Below are positions 43,825 through 55,424 of a DNA stretch of 64,000 bases, one piece after another. Origin of the DNA: Pseudochelatococcus sp050946405 (GTDB lineage: Bacteria > Pseudomonadota > Alphaproteobacteria > Rhizobiales > Beijerinckiaceae); NCBI RefSeq assembly GCF_050946405.1, contig NZ_JBMNUS010000003.1:186001-250000 (forward strand). Direction: 5' to 3'. A program made the translations under genes and the position numbers. Within the stretch, counting starts at the first letter, position 1. Every line of letters begins with the position of its first letter. Under the pieces are notes generated by a model that had not been told where the DNA came from, did no database searches, and saw nothing but the letters and a program-made list of their open reading frames with translations.

Positions 43825-46246
43825 ATCCGCGCAGAACGGCGCCGGTTTTTTTGGCAACTGCCTCTACAATGCGCTGCGACACGGCCTCGATTTCGGCCTC
43901 CGTCAGCGTCTTGCCGGTGGGCTGCAAGGTGACGGCGATGGCGACGGACTTCTTGCCCGCTTCCACGCCGGGCCCCTCGTAGAGGTCGAACACGCGGATG
44001 TCCGATATCAGCGTCCGTTCCGCGCCCTGAATAGCCTTGACCATATCGCCCGCCGGCACCGTTGCACCGACCACGAAGGCGAAATCGCGGTTGAGCGGCT
44101 GGAATTCCGATAGCGCGAGCTTCGGCCGCGCCTTCGTCGGGCGCTCCTTGGGAGCGGGCAGGCGGTCAAGCGCGATTTCGGCCACCGCGAGCGGCCCCTT
44201 CGCGTCGAGCGCCTGCAACACCCTGGGATGCAATTCGCCGAACGCGCCGATGACGGCCTTCGGCCCGAATTGCAGGGTCGCGGAGCGGCCGGGATGGAAC
44301 CACGCCGGGCCGCCGGGCACGATCTGCACGCCGGCCGTGGCGATGCCCAGCGCCGCGAGCAGGGCGAAGGCGTCCGCCTTGGCGTCGAAGACATCGACGC
44401 TGGCGCCGCGGCCGTCCCAGTGCTTGCCGACGCTCTCCGCGTGGGCGGAACCGCGGCGCAGCGCCACCGCGCTGATGGACTGGCCCTCGGGCGTGTCGTC
44501 GGCGAACACCTGCCCCACCTCGAACAGGGCGACATCGCCGAGACCACGGTCGGCATTGCGCTGCGCCGCGCGGATCAGGCCCGGAAGCAGGCTGGGGCGC
44601 ATGTCCGACAGATCGGCCGCGATCGGGTTGGCGAGCGCGAGGCGCGGATCGCCGCCGCCGAAAAGCTCCGCCTCCGCCTTGCTGACGAAGGACCAGGTGA
44701 CGGCCTCGACCAGCCCGCGCGCGGCATAGAGACGCCGCGCCAGGCGCGTGCGCTTCTGCAACAGCGTCAGCACCGGTTTGACGACACCGGGATCGATGCG
44801 CGGCAGCGGCGTCGAGACCACGTTGTCGATGCCGGCGATGCGCAGGATCTCTTCCACGAGATCGGCCTTGCCCTCGATGTCGGCGCGCCACGACGGCCGC
44901 GTAACATCGGCCGCCTCGCCTTCGCCGGCGACGGAAAAGCCCAGCGAGACGAGAATGGCGCGCGCCCGCTCGCGGGAGACGTCGAGCCCGGTCAGGCGCT
45001 TCACCTCCGCCCAGGGCAGGGCGATGGTGCGCGCCGCATCCGGCACCGCGCCGGCGAGCTTGACCTCGGACGGCGCGCCGCCGGCAAGCTCCAGCACCAT
45101 GCGCGTGGCGAGTTCCAGCCCCGGCACGGTGAACGCGGGATCGACGCCGCGCTCGAAGCGATAGCGCGCATCGGTGACGACGCCGAGATCGCGGCCCGTG
45201 CGGGCGATGGTGAGTTCGTCCCACAGCGCCGATTCGATCAGCACGTCGGTCGTCGTCTCGTCGCAGCCCGAATGCTCGCCGCCCATGATGCCCGCAAGCG
45301 ACTCGGGGCCGTTGTCGTCGGCGATGACGACATGGCTTTCGTCGAGCGCATATGTCTTGCCGTCGAGCGCCAGCAGTTCCTCGCCCTTTCGGGCGCGGCG
45401 GATGACGAGATCGCCCTTCACCTTGCCGGCGTCGAACACATGCAGCGGGCGGCCGCGATCGAAGGTGATGTAGTTGGTGATGTCGACCAGCACGTTGATC
45501 GGCCGCAGCCCGATGGCGGTCAGCCGCTTTTGCAGCCAGGCCGGGGAGGGGCCGTTCCTCACCCCCGTGACGCGCCGCAGCGCGAAGGCGGGATTGAGCT
45601 TCTCGTCGCCGGGCGCGAGATCGCGGATGACCCGGACCGGGCTCGCGCCTTCGCCGGCGACCGGCGTCACAGCCGGCGAGATCAGCGTGCCGAGCCCCGC
45701 CGCCGCGAGATCGCGCGCGACGCCGGCGACGCCCAGCGCATCGGCGCGGTTGGGCGTGACGGCGATGTCGATCACCGGATCGTCGAGCCCCGCCCATACG
45801 GCATAGGGCGCGCCGACCGGCGCATCGTCCGGCAGCTCGAAAATGCCGTCGGCATCGCCGGGCAGGCCGAGTTCCTCCGGCGAGCACATCATGCCCCTGC
45901 TTTCGACGCCGCGAATGGCGCCGACCGAAATGGTGATGTCCCTGGCCGGAATGTAGCTGCCCGGCGGCGCGAACACCGTCGTGAGGCCGGCGCGCGCGTT
46001 CGGCGCGCCGCACACCACCTGAACCGGGGCATCCTCGCCGGTGTCGACGGAACAGACGCGCAGCCGGTCGGCGTTGGGGTGCTGCTCCGCCGTGACGATG
46101 CGCGCGATGCGGAAGGCGGCGAGATCCTGCGCCTTGTCCTCGACGCCTTCGACCTCAAGGCCGATGCGGTTGAGGGCGTCGAGGATGTCGTCGAGCGAGG
46201 CTTCCGTCGCCAGGTGATCCTTGAGCCAGGAGAGAGTGAACTTCAT
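43823..46246 (-). CDS. pheT: Phenylalanine-tRNA ligase beta subunit
   Basis: 807 residues, normal length. Starts MKFTLSWLKDHL, includes the EMAP-type tRNA-binding domain (VVTAEQHPNADRLRVC, residues about 50-65), the B3/B4 editing core, the B5 domain and the C-terminal ferredoxin-fold anticodon-binding domain (SEFQPLNRDFAFVV onward). Its stop codon falls within repeat copy B. It follows pheS by 31 bases. Confidence 0.97.
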   Translation of the reverse strand: MKFTLSWLKDHLATEASLDDILDALNRIGLEVEGVEDKAQDLAAFRIARIVTAEQHPNADRLRVCSVDTGEDAPVQVVCGAPNARAGLTTVFAPPGSYIPARDITISVGAIRGVESRGMMCSPEELGLPGDADGIFELPDDAPVGAPYAVWAGLDDPVIDIAVTPNRADALGVAGVARDLAAAGLGTLISPAVTPVAGEGASPVRVIRDLAPGDEKLNPAFALRRVTGVRNGPSPAWLQKRLTAIGLRPINVLVDITNYITFDRGRPLHVFDAGKVKGDLVIRRARKGEELLALDGKTYALDESHVVIADDNGPESLAGIMGGEHSGCDETTTDVLIESALWDELTIARTGRDLGVVTDARYRFERGVDPAFTVPGLELATRMVLELAGGAPSEVKLAGAVPDAARTIALPWAEVKRLTGLDVSRERARAILVSLGFSVAGEGEAADVTRPSWRADIEGKADLVEEILRIAGIDNVVSTPLPRIDPGVVKPVLTLLQKRTRLARRLYAARGLVEAVTWSFVSKAEAELFGGGDPRLALANPIAADLSDMRPSLLPGLIRAAQRNADRGLGDVALFEVGQVFADDTPEGQSISAVALRRGSAHAESVGKHWDGRGASVDVFDAKADAFALLAALGIATAGVQIVPGGPAWFHPGRSATLQFGPKAVIGAFGELHPRVLQALDAKGPLAVAEIALDRLPAPKERPTKARPKLALSEFQPLNRDFAFVVGATVPAGDMVKAIQGAERTLISDIRVFDLYEGPGVEAGKKSVAIAVTLQPTGKTLTEAEIEAVSQRIVEAVAKKTGAVLRG

Positions 46247-46277
46247 TGCCGTTGCTTCTTTCTCTGGAATATGCGGA

Positions 46278-47360
46278 TCAGACGCTCAGGCCGCCCGCGA
46301 GCGAGGGCATGTCGAGGGGGCGGAAGCCGTAATGCGACAGCCAGCGCACATCGGCCTCGAAGAACGGGCGCAAATCCGGCATGCCGTATTTCAGCATGGC
46401 GATGCGGTCGATGCCCATGCCCCACGCAAAGCCCTGATACTCGTCGGGATCGAGCCCGACATTGCGCAGCACGTTGGGGTGCACCATGCCGCAGCCCAGA
46501 ATCTCCAGCCAGTCCTCGCCCTCGCCGAAGCGGATGTCGCCGCCCTTGCGCGCGCACTGGATATCCACCTCCGCGGACGGCTCCGTGAACGGGAAGAACG
46601 AGGGGCGGAAGCGCATCTTCACGTTCGGCACCTCGAAGAACGCCTTGCAGAATTCCTCCAGAATCCACTTCAGATGCCCGAAATGGGCCGAACGGTCGAT
46701 GACGAGCCCCTCGACCTGATGGAACATCGGCGTATGCGTCTGGTCCGAATCGCAGCGATAGGTGCGGCCGGGGCAGATGACGCGGATCGGCGGCTTTGCG
46801 CCCTGCATGGTGCGCACCTGCACCGGGCTCGTGTGCGTGCGCAGCACCTTGCGTTCGCCCTTCTCGTCCGGCGCGAAGAAGAACGTGTCGTGCATCTCGC
46901 GCGCCGGGTGCCCTTCCGGGAAGTTCAGCGCGGTGAAGTTGTAGAAATCGGTTTCGACATCCGGCCCTTCGGCGATCGAAAAGCCCATGTCGGCGAAGAT
47001 CGCCGTCAGTTCGTCGATGACCTGGCTGATGGGATGGATGCGCCCGCGCGTCTGGGGGCCTTCCTGCACCGGCAGCGTCACGTCGGCGCGCTCCTGCGCC
47101 AGACGGGCGTTGAGCGCCTCTTCCGCCAGGACCGTCTTGCGGGCGGCCAGCGCCGCGGCCACACGGTCGCGCAGGCCGTTGATGAGCGGGCCGCGTTCCT
47201 TGCGCTCCTCCGGGCTCATGCCGCCCAGCGTCTTGAGAAGCTCGGACACCGAGCCCTTCTTGCCGAGTGCGGCGACGCGCACGGTCTCAAGCGCCGCTTC
47301 GTCGGCTGCGGCGTTGACGGCTTCGATCAGCGAATTTTCGAGATTGGCAATATCGGACAT
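46278..47360 (-). CDS. pheS: Phenylalanine-tRNA ligase alpha subunit
   Basis: 360 residues, class II synthetase catalytic subunit. N-terminal coiled coil followed by motif 2 (TSPVQVRTM; RVICPGRTYRCDSDQTHTP) and motif 3 (GMGIDRIAMLKYG). Shine-Dalgarno gaggaac precedes the ATG. Transcribed with pheT. Confidence 0.97.
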   Translation of the reverse strand: MSDIANLENSLIEAVNAAADEAALETVRVAALGKKGSVSELLKTLGGMSPEERKERGPLINGLRDRVAAALAARKTVLAEEALNARLAQERADVTLPVQEGPQTRGRIHPISQVIDELTAIFADMGFSIAEGPDVETDFYNFTALNFPEGHPAREMHDTFFFAPDEKGERKVLRTHTSPVQVRTMQGAKPPIRVICPGRTYRCDSDQTHTPMFHQVEGLVIDRSAHFGHLKWILEEFCKAFFEVPNVKMRFRPSFFPFTEPSAEVDIQCARKGGDIRFGEGEDWLEILGCGMVHPNVLRNVGLDPDEYQGFAWGMGIDRIAMLKYGMPDLRPFFEADVRWLSHYGFRPLDMPSLAGGLSV

Positions 47361-47524
47361 CTGTTCCTCGGCGCGCCGGATGGCGCAGGTTGCCTGCGGT
47401 GCGCCGGGAGGCGCAGGCTATCCGCTTGTCGGCAATGACCGGGGAACCGTCAAGCCCTTCCGGCCACATCGATGCGTTTCACGGCGCCGCCGCGTTCACG
47501 CTGGATCGATCCCGGAAAGGGGGC

Positions 47525-47551
47525 GGGCCGGACATGCGGAATGCCCGGCCC
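47525..47551 (-). terminator. Hairpin downstream of rplT
   Basis: Arms gggccgg and ccggccc around a 13-base loop, 16 bases past the rplT stop on the minus strand, followed by cgccccctttcc. The U-run is poor; partial termination before pheST is possible. Confidence 0.4.
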
Positions 47552-47566
47552 TTCTGCATCGGATGA

Positions 47567-47932
47567 TCAGGCCGCGGCGGGAAGCGCCGACTTCGCCTTC
47601 TCCACGATCGCGCGGAAAGCCTCCGGCTCGCGGATCGCGAGATCGGACAGCACCTTGCGGTCGACATCGACGCCCGCCTTGCCGAGACCGTCGATAAATC
47701 GGCTGTAGGTCAGGCCGTATTCACGCACCGCCGCGTTGAGGCGCTGGATCCAGAGCGCGCGGAACGTGCGCTTCTTCACCTTGCGGTCGCGGTAGTTGTA
47801 CTGCATCGACCGGTCGACGGCGGCCTTTGCGGTGCGGATGGTGTTCTTGCGGCGGCCGTAAAAGCCCTTGGCCGCCTTGAGAACCTTCTTGTGCTTGGCG
47901 TGGGCGGTAACGCCCCGTTTGACGCGGGCCAT
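47567..47932 (-). CDS. rplT: 50S ribosomal protein L20
   Basis: 121 residues, basic. MARVKRGVTAHAKHKKVLK start and YGLTYSRFIDGL region match L20, a primary 23S rRNA-binding assembly protein. Follows rpmI by 42 bases. In many bacteria L20 represses its own operon; infC, the usual first gene, is not adjacent here. Confidence 0.98.
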   Translation of the reverse strand: MARVKRGVTAHAKHKKVLKAAKGFYGRRKNTIRTAKAAVDRSMQYNYRDRKVKKRTFRALWIQRLNAAVREYGLTYSRFIDGLGKAGVDVDRKVLSDLAIREPEAFRAIVEKAKSALPAAA

Positions 47933-47974
47933 CGTTCTGGCTCCTCAAAATACCGGGTGGAAACGGATAAAGGT

Positions 47975-48175
47975 TCAGCCGTTGGGCAGGAAGTACTGCT
48001 TCACGTTCCTGGCATCGCCCTCGAAGAGGGTCATGGTGCCGCGCTGGTTGCGGATGAACTTCTTGGTCCGCTTGATCATGCCGTGACGCTTGCCCGCCTG
48101 GGCCGCGACGACCTTGCCGGTGCCGGTGATCTTGAAGCGCTTTTTCGCGCCCGATTTTGTCTTCAGCTTGGGCAT
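47975..48175 (-). CDS. rpmI: 50S ribosomal protein L35
   Basis: 66 residues beginning MPKLKTKSGAKKRFKITGTG and ending with the typical QYFLPNG. A longer frame reaches 48250, but the family start at 48175 has a Shine-Dalgarno (gaaagga). First gene of the visible rpmI-rplT-pheS-pheT run. Confidence 0.98.
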   Translation of the reverse strand: MPKLKTKSGAKKRFKITGTGKVVAAQAGKRHGMIKRTKKFIRNQRGTMTLFEGDARNVKQYFLPNG

Positions 48176-48543
48176 TTGGCTTCCTTTCGTAAAGCCGGCT
48201 CTCCCCGCGCGGGCGAGGGTGTGCCGGCATGATGTTGCTCGAAAGCACACCGAGCCGCCACGGCAGCCCTTTAGCCGGGCGACTCTGATGAAGCGGGGTT
48301 TATGTCAGATTGTTGTCGTTCGCGCAAGAGCATCACGCCCGCGGGCGGAAAGCGCCGGCGGCGGTGAGGCGAGGGGGCGTGTTGCCCCGCAGCGCGTTCC
48401 GATTGAATGGGAATCATCCGATCGGTAAATATTCGCTCGGAATGATAAGCACGACGGGCCGAAAAATGCGCGCACTTTTCGGCCCGAGGCATGGCGAGAG
48501 GATCGATCCGTGCGAGAGGATCGATCCGTTCGGCCGTGCGGCG
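48176..48543. other. 368-base gap upstream of rpmI
   Basis: Holds the rpmI leader and promoter, an inverted repeat (48455-48486, cgggccgaaaa / ttttcggcccg) that could terminate the gene at 48544, and an 18-base tandem duplication gcgagaggatcgatccgt at 48494-48511 and 48512-48529. The part from 48380 to 48450 has words like those of the intergenic repeat family. No gene seen. Confidence 0.6.
48299..48327 (-). promoter_or_regulatory. Candidate promoter of rpmI-rplT
   Basis: On the minus strand: TTGCGC, 17-base spacer, CATAAA. Start would be near 48292, leaving a leader of about 115 bases, long enough for ribosomal-protein feedback; no known L20 site could be recognised. Confidence 0.45.
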
Positions 48544-48744
48544 TCAGATCCAGGTGATCAGCTCTTTCGTCTCGACGATCTCGAACTGCTCGTCGCCGAC
48601 CTTCTCCACCTTGCGGCCATCGGCAAGGGCATAGGTGGTCAGCTTCTCGCCGGCGTCGGTGACGGCGTGCGTCTCGACGACGGTGTAGACGACGCCGGTG
48701 TCGCCTTGCGCGCGAAAGGTCTTGCTGCGTTCGGTGTTGCTCAT
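48544..48744 (-). CDS. Small hypothetical protein
   Basis: 66 residues, MSNTERSKTFRAQGDTG start, strand-rich and acidic (VYTVVETHAV; LADGRKVEKVGDEQFEI). No signal peptide, membrane segment or known family. Lies 31 bases downstream of the secreted protein gene at 48776 in the same direction. The balanced composition and clean start support a real gene. Confidence 0.6.
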   Translation of the reverse strand: MSNTERSKTFRAQGDTGVVYTVVETHAVTDAGEKLTTYALADGRKVEKVGDEQFEIVETKELITWI

Positions 48745-48775
48745 GACGGGCCTCCGGTTCGCGGGCCGATGGCCC

Positions 48776-49228
48776 TTATTGTTCCCTGATCGTGATCGGC
48801 CCGATCGGCGCGACCTTGGGAAGCGTCAGCATGACGTCCGCCGCATCGGCCGGCGGCGCGGAGAAGCGCGCCTTCCAGTCGCCGACGCGCGGGTTCTTGC
48901 CGGGATCGTAGTTGAACTTGAGCTTGAGCTCCGCCGGCGCGGCGAGCTTGCCGTCCTCTTGCAGCAGCGGGAAACGCTTGCCGCCTGCCGTGAGATAGAT
49001 GGCGTCGTCGGCGGGTTTTTCGTAGATCGTCTCGCCCGAGTAGCCCTCATAATCGGTCTCGAAGCGCAGTTCGACCGATACGACGTCGCCCTGCCTGACG
49101 GCCTTGCGGACGGTGGCCCACGCCTTGCCGCTTTCCGTTGTCGGTTTCGTCGCGTCAAGCGCATGAGCGGGCGCGCAGACGGCGGAGAAGAGCAGGGCGC
49201 TGGCGAGAAATACGCGGCGCAGGAACAT
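48776..49228 (-). CDS. Secreted protein, unknown family
   Basis: 150 residues. Signal peptide FLRRVFLASALLFSAVCAPA (cleavage near AHA), mature chain predicted beta-rich with alternating charged residues (VSVELRFETDYEGYSGETIY; LKLKFNYDPG). No recognised domain. The longer frame to 49417 has an Arg/Pro-rich extension without a signal peptide, so the ATG at 49228 is chosen. Just downstream of the alkaline phosphatase gene on the same strand. Confidence 0.68.
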   Translation of the reverse strand: MFLRRVFLASALLFSAVCAPAHALDATKPTTESGKAWATVRKAVRQGDVVSVELRFETDYEGYSGETIYEKPADDAIYLTAGGKRFPLLQEDGKLAAPAELKLKFNYDPGKNPRVGDWKARFSAPPADAADVMLTLPKVAPIGPITIREQ

Positions 49229-49322
49229 GACCGGCCTCCGGGGAAGAGGAAAGAGCCTCGACGGCTCGGGAATCGGTGGAGGGCCGGCGCGCCGGCCCTC
49301 CGGGAATGTCGGCGTGCGCGGC

Positions 49323-50762
49323 TCAGTTCTTGGCGGGCACTTCGATGCCGAAGGCATGGGCGGCGGCGCGGAACACGTCGGTGTTGTCGACGTAGACGCG
49401 GTTCTCCTCCGGCACACCGTAGGTGGCGAGGCCGGGATCCTTCTGCGCGTTCTTCGTGAAGTAGTCCGCGCCGACGCCGTGAGCGTAGACCGGCACGAGT
49501 TCGCGCGTATGGGTGTCGGTGTGCCAGCGCACCAGCGGCAGCGCGCCCGCGCCCTGGTTGACGACGGGGCTGTAGGCGTTGACGTTGGAGTCAGGCCCCT
49601 GCAACAGGCCGTTGCCGTGGTCGGTGGTGACGATCACCAGCGTCTCGTCCCACGAGCTCTTGTTCTCGACCCAATCGACGACGGCCTCGACGGCCTCGTT
49701 GAAATCGATCTGCTCCTCGATGAGGCGCGGCAGGTTGTTGGCATGCGCGGCCCAGTCGACGGCGCCGCCCTCGACCATCAGGAAGAAGCCCTTGTCGTTC
49801 TTTTCAAGAACGTTGATGGCGGCCTTCGTCAGCGTCTTGAGGTCGGGCGTGTTGTCGAGCAGGTTGCCGGCGGTGACGCCCGGACGGTTGAACTGGAGCG
49901 TCTGGATGTTCTGGGCCGTGCCGATCACCCTGGACTTGCCCTTGAGGTCGATGTCGCCCTTGGCGAGCGCCTCGAAATCGGCCTTCTTCTCGATGTGGGC
50001 ATAGTCGGTCTTGCCGGAGGTCAGGCGCTCCCACGTCTCGCGGCCGCCGACGAAGCGGAACGCCTTGTCGTCGGGCTTTTCGACATAGCTGCCGTCGCCC
50101 TTGTAATGGGGATGCCCGGTGCCGAACACCACGGTGGCGAGGCCGCTGTTCACGACCTCCGTGCCGATGCCGACATAGTCGTTGCGGCTGACGTTATGGG
50201 CCAGGAAGCCGGCGGGGGTCGCGTGCGACCATTCGACGGAGGAAACGACGCCGAGCGCGCGGCCGGTTTCGACCGTGTACTCGCCGATATGCTTCAGTTT
50301 CTCGCCATTGTTCGACCAGTTGATGGCGTTGTTGTAGCTCTTGGTGCCGGAAGCGAGCGCGGTCGCGGCGGCGGCGCTGTCCGTGTAATCCGCGCGGCTG
50401 TAGTCATAGCCCGCGAAGAAGCCGGGAAAATTGCCGATGGTGCCCTCGAACACGGTATCGACCTTCGTCGCATCCCACAGCTTCGCCGGATCGAAAGTGA
50501 CCGAACCCTCGTTGGTGTTGGTCGGCTCGTTGGACGTGTTGAGCGGATAGGTCGAGGCAAAGACCTTGACGTCGAAATCGTCATAGGCCTCGTGGCCGAG
50601 AGCGCCATGGCGGAAGAAGCTGGCCGCGCGCCAGGTCTCGATGCCCGCGCCGTCGGTGATCAGCACGATCACGTTCTTCGCCTGCGGGGCCTGCGCAAGG
50701 GCGGGAGAAACAAGCGCCGAGGCGAGCGCAAGGTTAAGGGCGATTTTTTTGAGAAGGGACAT
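49323..50762 (-). CDS. Alkaline phosphatase (PhoA superfamily)
   Basis: 479 residues with signal peptide (LNLALASALVSPALAQ). Metal-dependent periplasmic phosphomonoesterase: first metal ligand Asp37 (LITDGAG), nucleophile Ser129 within DYTDSAAAATALASGTK, later metal ligands in FFLMVEGGAVDWAAH and VIVTTDHGNG. Releases phosphate from organic esters. Start fixed by ggagacc upstream of ATG 50762; the longer frame from 50828 lacks support. Likely phosphate-responsive by family, but no convincing Pho box was seen in the upstream 331 bases. Confidence 0.92.
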   Translation of the reverse strand: MSLLKKIALNLALASALVSPALAQAPQAKNVIVLITDGAGIETWRAASFFRHGALGHEAYDDFDVKVFASTYPLNTSNEPTNTNEGSVTFDPAKLWDATKVDTVFEGTIGNFPGFFAGYDYSRADYTDSAAAATALASGTKSYNNAINWSNNGEKLKHIGEYTVETGRALGVVSSVEWSHATPAGFLAHNVSRNDYVGIGTEVVNSGLATVVFGTGHPHYKGDGSYVEKPDDKAFRFVGGRETWERLTSGKTDYAHIEKKADFEALAKGDIDLKGKSRVIGTAQNIQTLQFNRPGVTAGNLLDNTPDLKTLTKAAINVLEKNDKGFFLMVEGGAVDWAAHANNLPRLIEEQIDFNEAVEAVVDWVENKSSWDETLVIVTTDHGNGLLQGPDSNVNAYSPVVNQGAGALPLVRWHTDTHTRELVPVYAHGVGADYFTKNAQKDPGLATYGVPEENRVYVDNTDVFRAAAHAFGIEVPAKN

Positions 50763-51093
50763 GATCGGTCTCCACGTATGGGACGGCGGTTGCGTCGCGC
50801 GGAGATACGTATCGTAATAACATTTCATTCAGGCGACAGCCGAACACGATCGGCGGACTGCGATTTCCCGAATCTGCGACTCGTCCGAAAGCGGCATGCC
50901 GGACACACGCCCTTACACGCGAATCCGATAATGCACGTTATGGAACCAAAATGCCATGGAACCGGGACGCCGCAAAATCAAGACGACGCTGCAAAATCAA
51001 GACGCCAGGAAACCTGATGCGCGGCTTCCATGCAGCGCCACGTCGTATGCGCAGCCCGGTCGTATCCGGGCTGCGTCAGCGGTGGCCGGTTGC
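50763..51093. other. 331-base gap between alkaline phosphatase and ssb
   Basis: Contains the phosphatase promoter region and the 3' side of ssb. Exact 14-base direct repeat gcaaaatcaagacg at 50972-50985 and 50991-51004, and a shorter repeated atggaacc nearby. No gene, tRNA or strong terminator recognised. Confidence 0.5.
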
Positions 51094-51621
51094 TTAGAAC
51101 GGGATGTCGTCGTCGAGATCGCCGGCGTAACCCGATTGCCCGCCGCCGCCGAAACCGCCGGCGCTGCCCGAGCCCGACGACCTGTCGCTGACAGCCGGGC
51201 GTGACGGCTCGGCGCCCGCGAAGCTGCCGCTGCCGCTGCCGTAGCCGGCGCCCGCGCCTTCCTCGCCGCCGCGGCTGTCGAGAATCGTCAGTTCACCGCG
51301 GAAGCGTTGCAGCACCACCTCCGTCGTGTAGCGCTCATGGCCGTCCTTGTCCTGATACTTGCGCGTCTGCAACTGGCCTTCGACGTAGACCTTCGTGCCC
51401 TTGCGCAGATATTGTTCGGCGATGCGCGCGAGGTTTTCGTTGAAGATCACGACGTTGTGCCACTCGGTCCGCTCGCGGCGCTCGCCCGTCGCCTTGTCGC
51501 GCCAGCTCTCCGACGTGGCGATGCGCAGGCTCGCGACCGGCTCTCCCGAATTGAGACGCCGGACCTCCGGGTCGCGCCCGAGGTTGCCGACCAGAATGAC
51601 CTTGTTCACGCTGCCTGCCAT
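51094..51621 (-). CDS. ssb: Single-stranded DNA-binding protein
   Basis: 175 residues. OB-fold (start MAGSVNKVILVGNLGRDPEV; WHNVVIFNENLA), then a Gly/Ser-rich linker (about 120-165) and the protein-interaction tip DDDIPF. Strong Shine-Dalgarno caggagga. It diverges from uvrA across a LexA box, so both are probably damage-inducible. Confidence 0.97.
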   Translation of the reverse strand: MAGSVNKVILVGNLGRDPEVRRLNSGEPVASLRIATSESWRDKATGERRERTEWHNVVIFNENLARIAEQYLRKGTKVYVEGQLQTRKYQDKDGHERYTTEVVLQRFRGELTILDSRGGEEGAGAGYGSGSGSFAGAEPSRPAVSDRSSGSGSAGGFGGGGQSGYAGDLDDDIPF

Positions 51622-51961
51622 AACGATATCCTCCTGCTGCGGGTGTCGCTCGCGAACCCGGACAATACGCCAATCCGTCCCCACGGCCAGCGTCGACGCC
51701 CGGCCCGCAAGCGCTTATGCCCTGAAAACGCCCGCGCGCAACGCCCGGCTGTCCCGATGGCCTGCATTGTATGAGACGCAAAAATTGTTCTTGAAACGTT
51801 CCTAATGCAATGCGACACTGAATGCAAGATCGCTTTTCGGCGAGCGCACACGCTGCAATGAAACGAGCCCGAACGACGGATACCGATATGACCGATCTTC
51901 CCGCGGCGCTTTTCCGGGGCGATGGCCCGGCGCGCTTCCTCCAGCGACCGGATGCCGGCTG
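51622..51961. other. 340-base divergent region between ssb and uvrA
   Basis: Holds promoters for both genes and the LexA box. No additional gene recognised. Confidence 0.55.
51787..51801. promoter_or_regulatory. LexA (SOS) box
   Basis: GTTCTTGAAACGTTC fits the alphaproteobacterial LexA operator GTTC-N7-GTTC exactly. It lies 166 bases from the ssb ATG and 161 bases from the uvrA ATG, so one operator can serve both. Confidence 0.8.
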
Positions 51962-54892
<2,931 letters not shown>

Positions 54893-55097
54893 TGTCAGCG
54901 CAATGCTTGCGTCTGAAACTATCCTCGATTTTGCCATAATTGTGGGCAAAACGTGAAAAATATGCCCTCAAGCCATGCATTCTATGCCTGACAGATCTTC
55001 CGATTGCCCCCTCTCTCATCATGCGGCGATGACGTATATTGCATCGCAATAACGCAGAGGGTTCGTTCCTTCCGCGAGACTGCATCAGGAGAGTGTG

Positions 55098-55253
55098 ATG
55101 ATCGTTTCTTATATTCTGTCCAAAATCCGGGCCTGGCGCCTCTATCGCGAAACCGTGCGCGAGCTGTCGCAGCTTTCGGATCGCGAGCTGAACGATGTCG
55201 GCCTGTCGCGTTGGGAAATCCCCTACGTCGCCAAGAAGTATTCCAATGCCTGA
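55098..55253 (+). CDS. DUF1127 small protein
   Basis: 51 residues, start MIVSYILSKIRAWRLYRET. The core ELSQLSDRELNDVGLSRWEI is the DUF1127 (YjiS-like) motif, with basic residues near the end. Family members in Rhizobiales bind RNA or respond to phosphate and stress; the function here is unknown. Shine-Dalgarno atcaggaga precedes the ATG, and a strong terminator follows 65 bases after the stop, which fits a monocistronic gene. Confidence 0.88.
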   Translation: MIVSYILSKIRAWRLYRETVRELSQLSDRELNDVGLSRWEIPYVAKKYSNA

Positions 55254-55317
55254 CATCCGCGCACGCGCAAGCGTGACGCAGGAATGCGCGATGCGCAAAT
55301 CGCATCGTCCCCGGTAG

Positions 55318-55353
55318 AACGCCCGCCCTGTGCTCAGGCGGGCGTTTTGCTTT
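55318..55353 (+). terminator. Rho-independent terminator after the DUF1127 gene
   Basis: Ten-base arms AACGCCCGCC and GGCGGGCGTT around a 9-base loop, followed by ttgcttt. It lies between the DUF1127 gene and trmFO. Confidence 0.85.
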
Positions 55354-55424
55354 GGCGATTCTTCCGGGCGATTCTTCCGCAGGCCCCGCTTGACGCTTGC
55401 CTCGCGGCGCGACACAAATCCCGG

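Noticed and set aside
50780..50860. Possible Pho box before the alkaline phosphatase gene
   Set aside because: CTGTCGCC on the minus strand is followed by a poor second half; the match is too weak to call.
55261..55300. Possible small RNA or tRNA remnant after the DUF1127 gene
   Set aside because: Short palindromic words only; the following hairpin is adequately explained as a terminator.
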